A DNA stretch of 64,000 nt from contig NC_081408.1 in the NCBI RefSeq assembly GCF_030272615.1, forward strand, positions 766,727,330 to 766,791,329, read 5' to 3'. This stretch comes from Cryptomeria japonica. Lineage: Eukaryota > Streptophyta > Pinopsida > Cupressales > Cupressaceae. The notes below the pieces were generated by a model. It was not told the DNA's origin. It saw only the letters and a list, made by a program, of their open reading frames with translations, and did not search any database. Position 1 is the first letter of the stretch, and each line of letters opens with the position of its first letter. The position numbers were made by a program, and so were the translations under genes. Shown piece by piece: positions 24,074-34,200 of this stretch.

Positions 24074-24794
24074 TATTGAGAAAATGGTATTGTACACCTC
24101 GCATAATAATATTTTATTATTTTATTATTTTATTAATGTATGAGGTGGACAAGGAATTATATTGTAATATCATATTGTATAGATAGACCTGCAACATGTA
24201 GAGATTCCCTTGGAATATTCTTGTAACCACTTGATGAGTTGTACTAACACATTAGTATTATTACATTGTATTTATTTAATATTAGAGAATGTAATTGTGA
24301 TGAAGTTCCCAATATTAAATGTGGGTCAAGGGTAGGTAGGAAAAATATTATATGTTATTGTTACATGGTTTTGGGCACATGGTTTTGATGTGATACCACT
24401 TGGTGGTTTTGTGGGAGCTTGTGTTTATCAAAGCAACCACAAGGGTATTTGTTTGGGTTGGTCAGTTATCCAGGTTAGCATTTGTGAAGGAAGGAATCAT
24501 GGCATGGGATGTGTGGCTTCATGCTTGGTCACATGGAGTGCTTCGTTATGACTAGGTTTCAAAAGCTTTCCATAGTTGTATTGTAATGGACACTTTGCTG
24601 AAAAATACATGGTGGATGATGCTTTTGGAGGCTAGGTTTTTCCCTCATGAGGGTTTTAATAGGGTATATCTTGTGTCACATTTTCATGGGTATGTTGTCT
24701 ATTATTTGCATGTGGATTCTAAATGTTAATTTGATTAAATTTTATAATGGGTTATGTGGAAATTGTCATAAAGTTGGCTGCAAGTTTCCTGACA
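24074..24794 (+). mobile_element. Right LTR of the copia-like element
   Basis: Homologous to the left LTR. Its first bases are TATTGAG instead of TGTTGGG, consistent with G-to-A decay of the terminal TG. It ends ...TTTCCTGACA before the imperfect duplication agtca. Confidence 0.82.
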
Positions 24795-24799
24795 AGTCA

Positions 24800-24834
24800 G
24801 ATACCATTAAGATTGGCTTGGGCATTGATGATAC
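24800..24834 (+). pseudogene. Helitron-type helicase, second fragment
   Basis: Only about 35 bp, but the frame reads IPLRLAWAL, the block that comes right before IHKSQG in PIF1 helicases. It is trapped between the copia-like element and a solo LTR. The next fragment at 26,323 continues with exactly the expected IHKSQGL. A small indel in the first fragment puts it out of frame with this one. Confidence 0.85.
24830..24834. repeat. Target duplication (gatac) of the second solo LTR
   Basis: gatac at 24,830-24,834 and 26,323-26,327 flank the TGTAGATA...TGTCTACA unit exactly. Confidence 0.92.
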
Positions 24835-26322
24835 TGTAGATAGGAAATGTGGAAATCATCAAAGCAAATCAATATTAGTCTAGTTCAATCACAAAAACTC
24901 AATTGCAATGATAACAATCCTAATTACACTCAATGAAGACATGAAAACAAGACATCAATTCAAACGCAAACCATTGCAAACTTGAATGTCTCCTTCATGT
25001 GGCTCCATTGTCCTTCTTTCTCCTTCAAATAGCTTTGTTTGTAGATCTCACCTACTAGTGCATAAGCATGATGTGAAAGCAAGTAGATAAGATGGTAGCG
25101 CAAGAATACTCGAAGCTTGATTGATTCGACCAGGGATCAGGGGTTCGAAAAAGTGATTAGTTGGGATTGAAGAAATTCATCCAATTTATAGACAAATTGG
25201 AGAGATGACAAGATTAGCATGAATTTGATTCGAATGACAATTTCAAATAAAAAATGACAAACATGACAAATTATGACAAATTTGCACTTTCTATGCAAGA
25301 TTGATTGATTGATAAATTTGACAAAATTATGACAAATTTCTATGTCAAAATTGATTGATTGTCAATTATGACAAATTATGACAAATTGAAATGTCATTCC
25401 CATGAAATTAGGAGAAAAATAGGAGATAATTGAAATTAGATGAATTAGAAATTAAGAAATTAGAAAAATTGAAATTGATGAAAATTAGAAAATTAGGAAT
25501 TAGGATAAATTAGTTAGCCAATTAAATAAACATTTAATTGTGACAAGAAGACTTAGGATAAATAAATAAATTATTTAACCTAGAGGAAGAAATGACAAAC
25601 AAGGTTAAATGATTAAATCATGAAACCCTAGAAGATGAATTAGAAAATGCAAGGATGACAATTAGGTCATGATTGAAGGATCGATTTGATATCGATTCAT
25701 GATAAACAAGCATGATAATTAGGTCGTGATTGAAGGATCGATTTGATCATGATTCTGACTTGATAAAAGACCAATGCTGATTTGATTTGATTGATAAATG
25801 TGCCAATTGACGAGGAACAATGACTAATTGATCCAAATATGACATGATTGAGAAAGACAACGATTGATGACAAATCGATTGCAAAATGACAAAATTGACA
25901 AGAGGACAAGGATCGATGACAAAGTAGATTGCAAAACGACAAGATTGAAAATGACCTCGATCGATGACAAGATTGAAAACAACAACGATTGATGACAAAT
26001 CGATTGCAAGATGACAAGATTGATAAGAGGACAAAAACCCTAATTAGGATCGACGATGTCCAAAATGATGACAAATGAACACGCACATTGATCGACAAGA
26101 TAAGATCGACCAAAATCATGACTGAAGATTGTTATCGACAAGACCAAATTCAAAAGCGAGATAAATGAAGAATGTAGAAGAATGACTCGATGCTCGCAAA
26201 TGATAAAGACCAAGTGCAAATCATAGGAGAAATGTTAATGCAATGCAAAAACCCTAAAATAAGGCAATGCGTCAATGTTAAAGTATGACTCCGCAAGCGT
26301 TGACCTTTTTTAGATGTCTACA
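24835..26322 (-). mobile_element. Solo LTR (1,488 bp), TGTAGACA-type
   Basis: On the minus strand it starts TGTAGACATCTAAAAAAGG, like many plant Ty3/gypsy (Tat-like) LTRs, and ends in CA. A perfect 5-bp duplication flanks it and helicase codons resume on both sides. Inside, words such as gacaaattatgacaaa (25,250-25,390) and GATCGATGACAA-like units near 25,862, 25,911, 25,960 and 25,987 recur. No coding domain is present. The orientation is inferred from the TGTAGACA start only. Confidence 0.88.
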
Positions 26323-26535
26323 GATACATAAGTCACAAGGTTTAATTATTACAAAAGACACAATTGATAGAGGACAAACTAAAAGAACAATAATGACATT
26401 TGTGTCTATATCTCATGTAGAGTCTTTAGAAGGACTAAGAATAATGCCATTGTTCACATATGATCGCTATGAAAAATGCAAAAAGGAAAACAAGTTGAAA
26501 AAGGAAAAGCTGAAGAGAATAGACAAAAAGATTTA
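26323..26535 (+). pseudogene. Helitron-type helicase, C-terminal fragment
   Basis: Reads IHKSQGLIITKDTIDRG, then ISHVESLEGLRIMP and FTYDRYEKCKKENK. These are the last conserved PIF1 helicase motifs and the lysine-rich end typical of Helitron helicases. One frame is open to a stop at 26,533-26,535. It completes the helicase started at 16,350 once the two inserted elements are removed. Confidence 0.9.
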
Positions 26536-27069
26536 GAAACAACTTCATGTAATATATTTCCATAAATATTTTATATTCTCTACAATGAGAATTCAATTGC
26601 TTTACCTTATTCTAGTATAGAGTAACATCAATTTATTTTTATCATTCTAATTTATTACATGTATATGTTTATTTCATTAGTGATTGTTTTAAAACATTAA
26701 ATTCATACACTTGGATTCATAACTTATTATTCAAAATCCACAAGTATGGTAATCATATAAGATTATTGACTATAGTAGTAGATTGCACAAATATATTGTC
26801 GACATAGTAATTTTTCCTTAATTATTCTTATGTATAATTTTATATTTTGAAGTTTGTGAAAAAAGTTATATTGTAAATAACTTAATTCTAACACCGTCAC
26901 TATTATAACTAGTAATAATAACTAAAACATTAACACTAACACTAACACTAACACTAATCTAACTCCAATCTATTTTTCATAAGGTCTATTAAAATTACAG
27001 TTCTCTAACCATTCCATATTCTATATTTCTTTTAAAAATGTTTTACAATATTTGAACATGTTGACATGT
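26536..27069. other. AT-rich spacer with a short ACTAAC repeat
   Basis: No gene is seen. Several consecutive ACTAAC units lie at about 26,928-26,957. A Helitron 3' end (hairpin plus CTRR) might be expected somewhere downstream of the helicase, but I could not identify one with confidence. Confidence 0.6.
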
Positions 27070-27818
27070 TGCAAGTTTGATGGAGGATAAATAAAAAAAA
27101 TGCATGTGGGAAGACCTACTTGAATAATTGGTGTTAATGATTATAAGAAAATTGTCTACCAGAAATTTCTCAAGAATCAAATTGGTATGTAAGAGGTGGA
27201 AAGACATCCTTTCTAAACCTGATAATCTAGGAAATATATATTTAGATCATTCTCCTCCAAGAAGTAATTTCTTATGCACTTTTTATCATTTGAATAAAAA
27301 AGAGAAAAATCATGGGTCATTGAAGATGATGCAAATTTTTATAGGGTACCTTCATCAAAATTTCCAAAGTATTGTAAGTGAATAGAGATGGTATCTAATA
27401 ATAAATACTGTTACTTAAAATAGATAAAAGATTTTGATTTGAATTTATACATATATAACAAATCAAATGCAAGTACTCCATCTCGGACAAAGATTTCTTT
27501 TGTAAGAGATATTACACTGACTATACATACCAATTTTATGACAACAAGTTATGTCTCCTCGAGTAATCAACTTATAATCTTACTTGGCAAATACTACAAG
27601 AACTGTAATGGTTGAAGCTATGATGAAATTTATGAGTTAAAATCAAATTCATGGAATCAATTATTTGTTGAATATTACTACTATCCTTTGGGAAGAGGTT
27701 TTTAATGTAAAGGAATATTTTACTGGATGGGAAATTATAAAAATAATTATGAGATTGTTGAATTCAATTACACTGCATTAACTTGGGCGATAATTCCATT
27801 GCCAGTAGATACTGTTTA
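27070..27818 (+). pseudogene. F-box/kelch-type protein pseudogene
   Basis: The beginning reads WEDLLE-stop-LVLMIIRKL then FSRIKLVCKRWKDILSKP, a clear F-box, the motif that links substrate receptors to SKP1 in ubiquitin ligases. It is followed by LDHSPPRSNFLCTFYH. After a frame change, further parts (KISFVRDITL, YELKSNSWNQLF, and CKGIFYWM near YEIVEFN) look like the kelch or F-box-associated region of plant F-box proteins. The copy has several stops and ends abruptly at 27,818, where the Tat2 3' LTR begins. The remaining part is not seen in the window. It may be a host pseudogene or a gene fragment carried by the neighbouring Helitron. Confidence 0.75.
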
Positions 27819-28609
27819 TGGTGAAAATAGAATAACAATGTTGAAAGACTAAATGAATTCAACCACAAAACCCTAGCCTAACAAGAACAAAGATCCACAA
27901 TAACATATGAATATTTCCTAAGATAATACAAATCAAATGAAATCACAAAGATTATAACATCGCATGTCCAATAGGGTTTGGATCTCCATTCTTCCTATCT
28001 CCATTGATCTTGCTTGATATATTTGCTCTCAGATTTTATGTGTGCACAAGAGCTCAACAAAGAACGGAAATGTGGTTGCAAGTAGACTTGATCGCATATG
28101 AAAGTTCAAATGCTAGGATGCTTAATTAGCTGATTAGGATGATTAGAATCATTAGGGTTGATAATGAAAGAGAGTATCCTCTTATATAGAAGACATTATA
28201 ATAAATGGAGGGATAAGATTGAGAGGTGTAAAAGATAACTGGTCAGCTAGGATTAGAGGGTAGGTAGAGGAAATCATTAAATAATGAGAAGGTAGGTAGT
28301 GTAGGAATTAAGAGATGAATGATATGTGTCATAGGTAGAAAAGTCTAATGAATTAATTAAATAAATAAAGATTCATTTAATTAATAGAGGAAGGGGGATA
28401 ATTAAATAAATAAGATATTTATTTAATTTAGGAGAGGACAATTTAAATAAATAAATGTATTTATTTAAATGAGAAATAAGGCTAGAAGAGGATAAATGAA
28501 TTAATTAAATAAATAAAGATTTATTTAATTAATAGAAGAATTAGGCCTAAAATAATTAAATAAACAAAAATATACATTTAATTAGACAAGACAATTTTAA
28601 GTGTCTACA
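27819..28609 (-). mobile_element. Tat2 3' LTR
   Basis: 791 bp; on the minus strand TGTAGACA...TTTTCACCA. It is homologous to 2,114-2,887 and 39,308-39,784. The five bases outside it are gttta (27,814-27,818), the predicted duplication of the F-box target. Confidence 0.9.
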
Positions 28610-28625
28610 TTTTGCCCCTCTTTGA
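28610..28625 (-). other. Tat2 polypurine tract
   Basis: On the minus strand CAAAGAGGGGCAAAA immediately precedes the TGTAGACA start of the 3' LTR, so 28,609 is the element-facing edge and the orientation is minus. Confidence 0.9.
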
Positions 28626-29181
28626 GACAATGCAGCTTGTCGTGTTGTTTCAAAGAAGATAAGATGAACTGATACAAAGTTGCCCCAAGATGGGAATGAT
28701 ATGCCCCCTCGAGAGATTGGATGAAAAATGTCTAAAAAAAGATCACAGACAATCTCTTGATAAGAAATAAAGGGTAGAATGGACTGACAAGATAGAGTGA
28801 CAGAGTCACAGGATAAAGAAGATTGACCTGAGAGACTTGGGCTAGGGTAGTCTATAAGATAGACTACAAGGGAAAACATCCTCATTGTCATCCACACACC
28901 TAAGAGATCAGAGTGTAGAGAGAGAAAAGAGCAGTCAACAGTCAGCAACGATGGCATTGGTGCATAGATTCGATCATGTTCGCTGATTTTAGAGGCCAAC
29001 ATATGCAAGAGAGCCGGTGAGTATCACAAAACCTCCTTGTACCTTGTTACATTAAATGTTGTCATAAATGCATGTTAGGAAGGGTGATAAATGTGCATTA
29101 GGAGTGTCGAAAAAAATGTCAAGAGGGGGGAAAAAGCTAAGGCTCATCTGTGTTGGTACCAGGTGCATCAGGGTAGGCAAG

Positions 29182-29390
29182 GCATGTCTGTGTTTGTGCT
29201 AGGTGCGTCTATGAATGCAACACCATCTATGTTCACTGCGAGCGCGTCTGTATCTTTCAAGCATGTTTATGAAAGATAGGCGCGTCTGTGCAGAGCAGAG
29301 GCACGTCTATGTATGTCAGGCATGTCTGTGCAGAGCAGGTGTGTATGTGCAGTATGTAAGTGCGTTTATGTCATGAATGTGCATTTATGT
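29182..29390. repeat. CACAGACGCG-type periodic array 3 (opposite orientation)
   Basis: The plus strand shows the reverse complement (CGCGTCTGTG-like) at 29182, 29203, 29222, 29242, 29261, 29280, 29301, 29320, 29339, 29360 and 29379, spaced 19-21. Relative to the element it runs opposite to the two arrays in the Tat1 leader. Confidence 0.75.
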
Positions 29391-29409
29391 CTTCTAGGCC
29401 AAATCAGAA

Positions 29410-30035
29410 GTTCTATGATGAACATACATTGTCGATTGGATAAGCTGCTGAGAGGATACACTCAAGTAGGTCCTCTAGGGAAGACTAAATAGCAGATAGG
29501 GCTAGGATTGACAATTTTGTGATAGAACATACGTTGCCAATCAAGAAACTAATCAAGAGGATACACTCAAGCAGAGGCCCTAGAATAGGATAGATCGAGG
29601 CACTTTGTGATGAACAGGGAGTACCAAAGAAATTGACAATTCTATGATATAACATACATTGCCAATTAGATTAGGTTGAAAATGACAATTCTATGATAGA
29701 ACATATTTTGTCAATTGGATAAGCTACTCAAGAGGATACACTCAAGTAGGTGTCCTAAAAGATAGGATCAAAGCAACACTTTGTGATGAACAGGGAATAC
29801 TACCAAGATAAAAAATCAGTACTTTGTGATGAACAAGGAGTACTAAAAAAAGAGCAGCACTTTGTGATGAACAGAGAATGCCAAAAAGTAGTACTTTGTG
29901 ATGAACAGGGAGTACTAAAAAAGAGCAGCACCTTATGATGAACAATGAATGCTACTAGGATAGAGTGCCATATGATAGATATAAGAACTAGGATAAAAAA
30001 GCAGCACTTTGTGGTGAACAGGGAGTACTACTAGG
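29410..30035. repeat. Imperfect tandem repeats in the Tat2 3' non-coding region
   Basis: CTTTGTGATGAACAGGGAGT-like units recur about seven times, mostly 30-45 bp apart between 29,770 and 30,030. GACAATT..TGTGATAGAACATA and GAGGATACACTCAAG units recur three or more times between 29,410 and 29,760. Repeat-rich, fast-changing 3' regions are known in the Tat lineage. Confidence 0.8.
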
Positions 30036-30059
30036 ATTGACATAGTTGATTTGCTTGAT

Positions 30060-30800
30060 TGCATGAGGACTTGCTGATGCTGGAGTCACGGGAGAGATTC
30101 CTTTCAACTTAGAGTTTGCGAGAAGAGGTGACATTCAAGGATAGAGAAGTAGTAGAGGCTATGGGACTCTGATATATTATGTATGTGCCTGAGTTTCAGA
30201 CAAACATGGGATTGTTGACTGCATTAGCTGAGAGATGGTACTCAGAGACTTGCATGTTTCATTTGCCAATGGGTGAGATGACAGCCACCTTATAGGATGT
30301 ATATAGGATACTGAGGATACCGATCATTGAGGGAGATCTGTCAGGGATAGGCAGATGAGATCCAGGATCTGGAGAGGGATACGACTAGGCTCAGGAGATA
30401 GCTGGGGTCTAGACACTGAGTGGGAGAGGGATCAATCTATTCAGCGTTATACAAAGGCTGAGACAACACTAAGGGCAGGGAGGGAGGCAACAGAGGACAC
30501 ATGAGCCAGATACACCTATGTTTTGTAGGTAGGGGAGGAGATAGCCTATTGGAGAGACTTGTATTATGGAGTAGCACCACCAGATCAGAAGAATAGGAGC
30601 TTCCGAAGACCATCATGGACTACGATGACCTTTGGAGGGAGAGACAGGAGATAGGCATCTAATGATGGGGTCATGGGTCCTCCACCACCACCAGATAGAG
30701 GGGGCAGGATAGATGATCTTGGGGCGGGTCCTTCCAGGGCTCAGACTCCATTGAGGCTAGCTGGCTCCGAGGGAGGGAGTTCATCATAGCCTTAGAGGGC
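30060..30800 (+). pseudogene. Plant mobile domain (PMD) ORF, antisense to Tat2, degenerate
   Basis: On the plus strand, opposite to the element, a frame reads LTALAERWYSETCMFHLP followed by MGEMTATL-stop-DVYRILRIPI at about 30,210-30,330. This is the core of the plant mobile domain found in MAIN/MAIL proteins and in extra antisense ORFs of some Tat elements. After frame changes, a second stretch (about 30,520-30,790: VGEEIAYWRDLYYGVAPPDQ, then MGPPPPPDRGG) looks like the proline-rich tail. Several stops make it inactive. Its place between the integrase remnant and the 3' LTR matches antisense ORFs described in plant Ty3/gypsy elements. Its function there is unknown. Confidence 0.75.
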
Positions 30801-30895
30801 TCCCTATGTATCAGTTTTGTACCATTTTTTATGATGACACCTTCGGCTGATTTTGTAGCCATATGGATTTTCACATCATTGTATCATGACACTTG

Positions 30896-30898
<3 letters not shown>

Positions 30899-30931
<33 letters not shown>
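30899..30931. repeat. TA microsatellite
   Basis: About 16 TA units in the non-coding region of Tat2. Confidence 0.95.
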
Positions 30932-30936
<5 letters not shown>

Positions 30937-32440
30937 TGATTCATCCTTGCCGAAGCTATATGCATGCGTATCTATGTGATGCTTCTATATGTTTTATGTT
31001 GCATGTTTCTATATGATGCTTATGATATGGATGCAAATATGTACATGATGAAATGTAATATTTTTGTTCTTTTATGTTTTTAATATGTTATGCATATGTG
31101 AATGTGAATGTATGAAATGTATATGAATATGATAATGCCAATAACTATGTACATAATGAGAATCTAAAATGTGCTATCATGTGTTGTGTGTAGGATGTGA
31201 TGCAATTGTGATATCTATATGTATGTATGAAATGCTAACATATGATAACGCAAGTGCAAACTATATGAAATGCAAATGTTTTTGGTGTGTCATTATACTT
31301 AGTCCTGTGATAGTAGGATATGTAGACTCAAGAAGGATGATGGAGGTAAATCAAGAAAGGGGGATGAAAGATAGAAGATATGGAAGTGAAAGAGCTTCTC
31401 GTGCGTTATCATCATTGAGATTTATTATGGCAAATAGTTTATGACAATCGAGGTATATGTTTGACCTAGAAAGTCATTGTACCCGTTTGCATGGAGATAA
31501 GACAGTTGCAAAAAAGGAATGCCCCAATTCATACTAGACTCTCAGTGTCCTCATATCCTTAGACAAGTCATAGCATTACTAAGAGACAATCCACATACAA
31601 CAAAGAAAAATAGGTGATGCTACCCCATCCTCGCCTTTCTAGTCAAAGATATCCTGGAGATAGAATCTCTAGTCAGAGACATCCTAGAAAAGCTAAAAGA
31701 CATGTCACCAAAAGATAAAATCAAAAGAAAACCAAGACTTGATACCAATATCCAATGTAGTCCTCAAGTTTAGTGTCTCTTGTCACTTGTATAAGTCTAT
31801 TTGATTGTGGTCACAATGTTTACTATCACAAAAGGATAAATTTGAACCATAATGTTGTCTGAGTCTGTTGAAAGATTTGATTTGTTGAAGCCCATTATTG
31901 CTGATGTGTCTCATTCGAAACTGATTGAATCCATAAAACTGATACTTTATTGCGAAGAAGACAGAACTTTATTACGGATTGACAATGCAAATGTTGCTTT
32001 ATTATGGATTGTGTGAGGATAGATTGAAGAAAATTGGAAGAAACTGTACTCAAAACATGTGATGCTCTCAGTTCCACACCCATTAGTAGACGTAGGATTT
32101 GCCTTAGCCATAGATAGGAGCTGATTTGTTATGGATGAAAATCTTGTGAATGTGTGCAAAGTGATGAGATGAAAGTGAATCCTGAAGGAGGGAGGAGCAA
32201 TGTCTCTACGCATGGTGCTGGTGACCCAGTTTTCACCATGGTACTTGCCCAGGGTGCCACCAAAGTGGTTTTCACCATTGGACAAAATGTTTTTCTTTAA
32301 TTTTTTTGATTTTTCAATTTTTTTGTGTCACAAGGTGCCTATTTGCCATGTTTTCACCAAGTAACGATTTTTTTATGTTTATGATTTATTTTATTTTAAT
32401 TTTTTTTTTGATTTTTTTGTATTTTTGTATTAGGATACCC
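30932..32440. other. Non-coding region of Tat2 between the PMD ORF and the integrase remnant
   Basis: No domain is recognised on either strand. It is AT-rich with many atatga words up to about 31,260. Between 32,210 and 32,370 the phrase gtttTCACCA recurs near gtgcc and ggtgcc. Short ORFs here are not supported. Confidence 0.65.
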
Positions 32441-32447
32441 TAAAAAG

Positions 32448-32735
32448 CTATGTGAAAAACTTGCGAAGGTGCATGTTGTTAATAGGATATTCCAAATATT
32501 TTCCCTCTATTGTTGAGAGATGATATGCACCGGATCCATAGGTTGCTGTGATTATGTAAGGACCAAGCCAATTCAATTTGAACTTGCCCTTCTTTTCTCT
32601 GCCTTGCTAATTTTTTGGATTTTCCTTGTGAACTAAGTCACCCACTTCAAATGTACAAGGCTTTACTATGTGATTGTAGCTATATTTTTCCTTGACTGAA
32701 TTATGTGTAGCTCGAGTGACTATCTTCCTTGATAA
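32448..32735 (-). pseudogene. Tat2 integrase C-terminal remnant
   Basis: On the minus strand this reads FEVGDLVHKENPKN, then GKFKLNWLGPYIITAAYGSG and MHLRKFF, with one stop. This is the C-terminal end of Tat-lineage integrases, normally the very end of pol. The catalytic core, RNase H and RT that should precede it are missing. Unrelated sequence lies immediately upstream (32,740-33,025), so a large internal deletion ended here. Confidence 0.85.
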
Positions 32736-33027
32736 AGGAACTAAGATAGAATGGCTCGCATGTGGAATACACAGGCCTGTATACATGTCACCTAGAGAAG
32801 TTTGGGCATCCCTGATAACAAAGTCATTTGATGAAGCTCCATTAAAGGTCCATGATGTCTCGCCAGAAGGGAAAGGATGTATGGAACAAGTGGTTGAGTG
32901 ATGAAGGCTTATGATTGTGAAAAGGAGTGAAAGTAGGATGGCATGATGGAGACTTAGGATCAACAAGTATTCTTTTTGACTTAAAATTGTAGAACTTTTG
33001 CCCCCAGTTATTTTGATATTAAGGGAG

Positions 33028-33396
33028 ATCAACACTTGTTCTTTTTTCTTCATAGGATTTTTATCCTTGACTTTGATTCTTGTAGAGTCCAATAGCTTTT
33101 GATTTTGATTTGGACTAAAGGACTTTTCTTTATTTTAGACTTTTAGAGTTTTCCTTTCAAAGCTTAATTTGTGATCCCCAATGAGTAAGGGATTTTCTGA
33201 TTCTTATTGATCAACTCTTGTTCTTTTTTCTTCATAGGATTTTTATCCTTGACTTTGATTTTTGCAAAGTCCAATAGCTTTTGATTTTGATTTGGACTAA
33301 AGGAGTTTTCTTTATTTTACACTTTTAGATTTTTCCTTTCAAAGCTTAATTTTTGATCCCTAGTGAGTAAGGGATTTTCTGATTCTTATTGATCCA
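33028..33396. repeat. Tandem duplication, about 184 bp x 2
   Basis: The unit from 33,028 (acttgttcttttttcttcat) to about 33,211 repeats with few changes from 33,212 to about 33,396, both ending gggattttctgattcttatt. It lies exactly between the protease side and the integrase remnant, at the edge of the pol deletion. Confidence 0.88.
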
Positions 33397-34200
33397 AGTC
33401 TAGGAGAGGAGTGGAAATGGAATGAGCAGATGATATGGTAAAGCTATGTGAGTTCTCAAGAGGGCTGGCAATACAATCAATAGATTCCTTGTTGGAACCA
33501 CTCTTAGGACTGTTGATATCAAGAGATGCTTGCACCACTAGAGGAGATTTGCATTTAGACTTAGTAGCCACAACACTAGGTGGTTCACACCCAATTCCTT
33601 GGAATTGCAAACTTTTTGTAGGTTCTTGTTGACTAAATGTCTTAGGAGATAGTGGGACTTGATCAACATGAAAGATATACTCACCACATCCCATGTCTTT
33701 AATCTTGAACTTTTCTTTGATCTCTACTTGTTTTGATGTAGAAGCTTTCAAGGATTCTGGATCAACATATGCTAAAGAGGGAACAACTTCTCGATTGACT
33801 GGGATTGTTATTTCTGATCTAGGTCACATATTTTTGTAATATATGAATGGATTTGGATCATCTTTGATAGTCATTTCAACTCCATTATGTGGAAAGTTGA
33901 TAGATCGATGATATGTAGATGCGACTGTGCTCATCTCATGAATCCATGGACATCCTAGCAATATGTTGTATGTAAGATCCAGGTCTAGGAATTGAAAAAC
34001 CACATCCTTCATCACTAGCCCAACTCTAAGAGGTAAGGTGATTGTGCCTTTAGATGAACGTTCTTCATCATCATATGCCTTGATGGTGATTGCATGTGTA
34101 GAATTCACATCTTTTTCAGAATATCCCAATTGTTTAATAGTACTCAATGTACATATATTGAGACCAACCCTCCATCTATTAGGACTCATTTTATTCGATG
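33397..34200 (-). pseudogene. Tat2 protease region
   Basis: On the minus strand, 34,189 down to 33,824 reads GLNICTLSTIKQLGY, then DLTYNILLGCPWIHEM and STYHRSINFPHNG, the retropepsin-like region of Tat elements. The active-site start, near 34,180, is damaged: a frame change leaves an Asp-Gly-Gly-like sequence where Asp-Ser/Asn-Gly-Ala is usual. The following linker (33,751 to 33,386) stays open and contains KIKDMGCGEYIFHVDQVP. No RT follows. Confidence 0.8.

Larger units (their letters stand above)
18234..24794 (+). mobile_element. Ty1/copia-like element without recognisable genes (LARD-like)
   Basis: Two LTRs of about 730 bp beginning TGTTGGG or a mutated TATTGAG flank about 5.1 kb. A primer-site-like TGATATTAGAGC follows the left LTR, and the copia-typical tract AAAAGTGGGAGAA precedes the right one. 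The internal part has no integrase, RT or gag similarity that I can recognise on either strand, even allowing frameshifts. It is rich in T and G and contains a 1.25-kb solo LTR. This fits a large retrotransposon derivative moved by enzymes from another element. It interrupts the PIF1 helicase. Confidence 0.8.

Noticed and set aside
24647-24883. ORF of 78 codons at the end of the copia-like element
   Set aside because: It runs across the LTR, the target duplication, the helicase remnant and the solo LTR. Its open frame is accidental.
25697-26119. ORF of 140 codons on the minus strand in the second solo LTR
   Set aside because: It comes from the repeated gatgacaa-type words, which produce low-complexity Ser/Cys/Leu-rich translations in three frames.
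26928-26957. Telomere repeat
   Set aside because: The unit is ACTAAC, not the plant telomere unit, and there are only about five copies.
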